In this document: piece after piece, positions 5,721-5,892 of the stretch
Layout of the letters: every line of letters begins with the position of its first letter
Position numbering within the stretch: position 1 is the first letter of the stretch
Program-made: the position numbers and the translations under genes
Origin: an uncultured Clostridia bacterium
Lineage (GTDB): Bacteria > Bacillota > Clostridia > Oscillospirales > CAG-272
Direction of reading: 5' to 3'
Assembly (NCBI GenBank): GCA_937884385.1
Contig: CALGCW010000126.1
Span: 1-5,892 of the forward strand
Length of the DNA: 5,892 nt
The notes under the pieces: generated by a model
The model's input: only the letters and a program-made list of their open reading frames with translations
What the model was told of the DNA's origin: nothing
The model's database searches: none

Positions 5721-5749
5721 TTGACATTTTCAGTCGTGGAGTTTACTAT
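5721..5749 (+). promoter_or_regulatory. Outward-facing promoter-like sequence at the right end
   Basis: A perfect TTGACA (5721-5726), a 17-bp spacer and TACTAT (5744-5749, 4/6 match to the -10 consensus) point away from the transposase toward the frame at 5822. The -35 lies within the possible outer inverted repeat, as in IS elements whose ends drive neighbouring genes or form junction promoters after circularisation. Confidence 0.5.
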
Positions 5750-5821
5750 TTGAGGCGACAGGAAACGGAACGCATAAACCGCTTCGTATCGTGTCAAATA
5801 TGCAAAGATGGGGTGTAGAAG

Positions 5822-5892
5822 ATGGACATTAGAGTATGTGGGGGTATCAGTCTTGGAATCGTTGCGATTTGCGTGACGATGCTCCTAATCAA
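5822..5892 (+). CDS. Start of a possible small membrane or exported protein (truncated by window end)
   Basis: ATG 5822 opens a frame with no stop up to the right edge (23 complete codons). It begins 'MDIRVCGGISLGIVAICV', a short N-terminus with one Arg followed by a hydrophobic run, consistent with a signal-anchor or a single membrane segment. A purine-rich GGGGTG about 8 nt upstream is only a weak ribosome binding site. The promoter-like sequence at 5721-5749 would transcribe it with a leader of roughly 65 nt. It may be the first gene outside the element (host chromosome or a further phage gene). Too little is visible for a family call. Confidence 0.45.
   Translation, partial: MDIRVCGGISLGIVAICVTMLLI

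Larger units (their letters stand above)
4585..5726 (+). mobile_element. Probable IS30-family element; ends approximate
   Basis: An intact IS30-type transposase is flanked by imperfect inverted sequences. The inner pair (4606-4626 and 5686-5704) is about 19-21 nt long with 17 identities and a 2-nt gap. An outer pair, TGACAACA (4585-4592) and the complement of TGTTGACA (5719-5726), agrees at 7 of 8 positions but is joined to the inner pair by unalignable sequence. With the outer pair the element would be about 1.14 kb, and with the inner pair only about 1.1 kb; both fit the family size. I cannot see a convincing 2-3 bp target duplication at either boundary, so the ends, and even whether this is a stand-alone IS, are uncertain. 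Confidence 0.5.

Noticed and set aside
5681..5738. Inverted hexamer CACGAC (5681-5686) / GTCGTG (5733-5738) as the element ends
   Set aside because: Only six bases match, it extends no further, and no partner for it exists on the left side of the transposase.
5750..5818. TTG-started 22-codon frame after the right promoter
   Set aside because: It has no ribosome binding site and its start overlaps the region just after the -10 box; probably untranslated leader.
1..5892. tRNA genes, rRNA, CRISPR arrays, attachment-site cores
   Set aside because: I saw no cloverleaf, no regularly spaced direct repeats and no duplicated att-like core; an attachment site cannot be recognised without the other prophage end.

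Overview
The window reads as the late end of a temperate-type siphophage or prophage of a Gram-positive, low-to-mid GC host in the Bacillota, most likely a gut-type Clostridia member. That rests on strong AAGGAG-type ribosome binding sites, a two-domain Cys/His endolysin of the kind found in Bacillota phages, and a Dp-1-type holin. No single gene fixes the genus. Everything I can support lies on the + strand and is tightly packed.

Layout. Positions 3-1187 hold the C-terminal part of a tail fibre or minor structural protein, open at the left edge. A small unknown gene follows (1199-1456). The lysis region is next: an endolysin (1446-2240), a one-TM coiled-coil membrane protein coupled to it by an ATGA overlap (2237-2644), a fibre-like protein with a glycine linker (2662-3276), and a two-TM holin with an acidic repeat tail (3371-3661). 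A calcineurin-like metallophosphoesterase (3661-4440) starts on the last base of the holin stop codon. The run ends in three consecutive hairpins, the last a good Rho-independent terminator (4511-4545).

Downstream of the terminator is an intact IS30-family DDE transposase (4643-5680) with its own near-consensus promoter and strong ribosome binding site. Imperfect inverted repeats flank it closely. A second outward-facing promoter-like sequence (5721-5749) precedes the start of a short membrane-protein-like frame (5822 to the right edge).

How the parts fit. The genes from tail fibre to phosphoesterase look like one late transcript: host recognition, then release from the cell, with the phosphoesterase as an accessory gene. 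The transposase is a separate transcription unit. It is either an ordinary IS inserted just after the terminator, or, more interestingly, the recombinase of the prophage itself, since it sits where Bacillota temperate phages usually carry their integrase. The window alone cannot decide between these.

A recurrent heptamer (CAAATCG/CGATTTG, 15 copies by eye) is present in the lysis genes, the phosphoesterase, the transposase and the last frame. It is absent from the tail gene and the glycine-linker gene, which suggests mosaic origin or a sequence-level signal.
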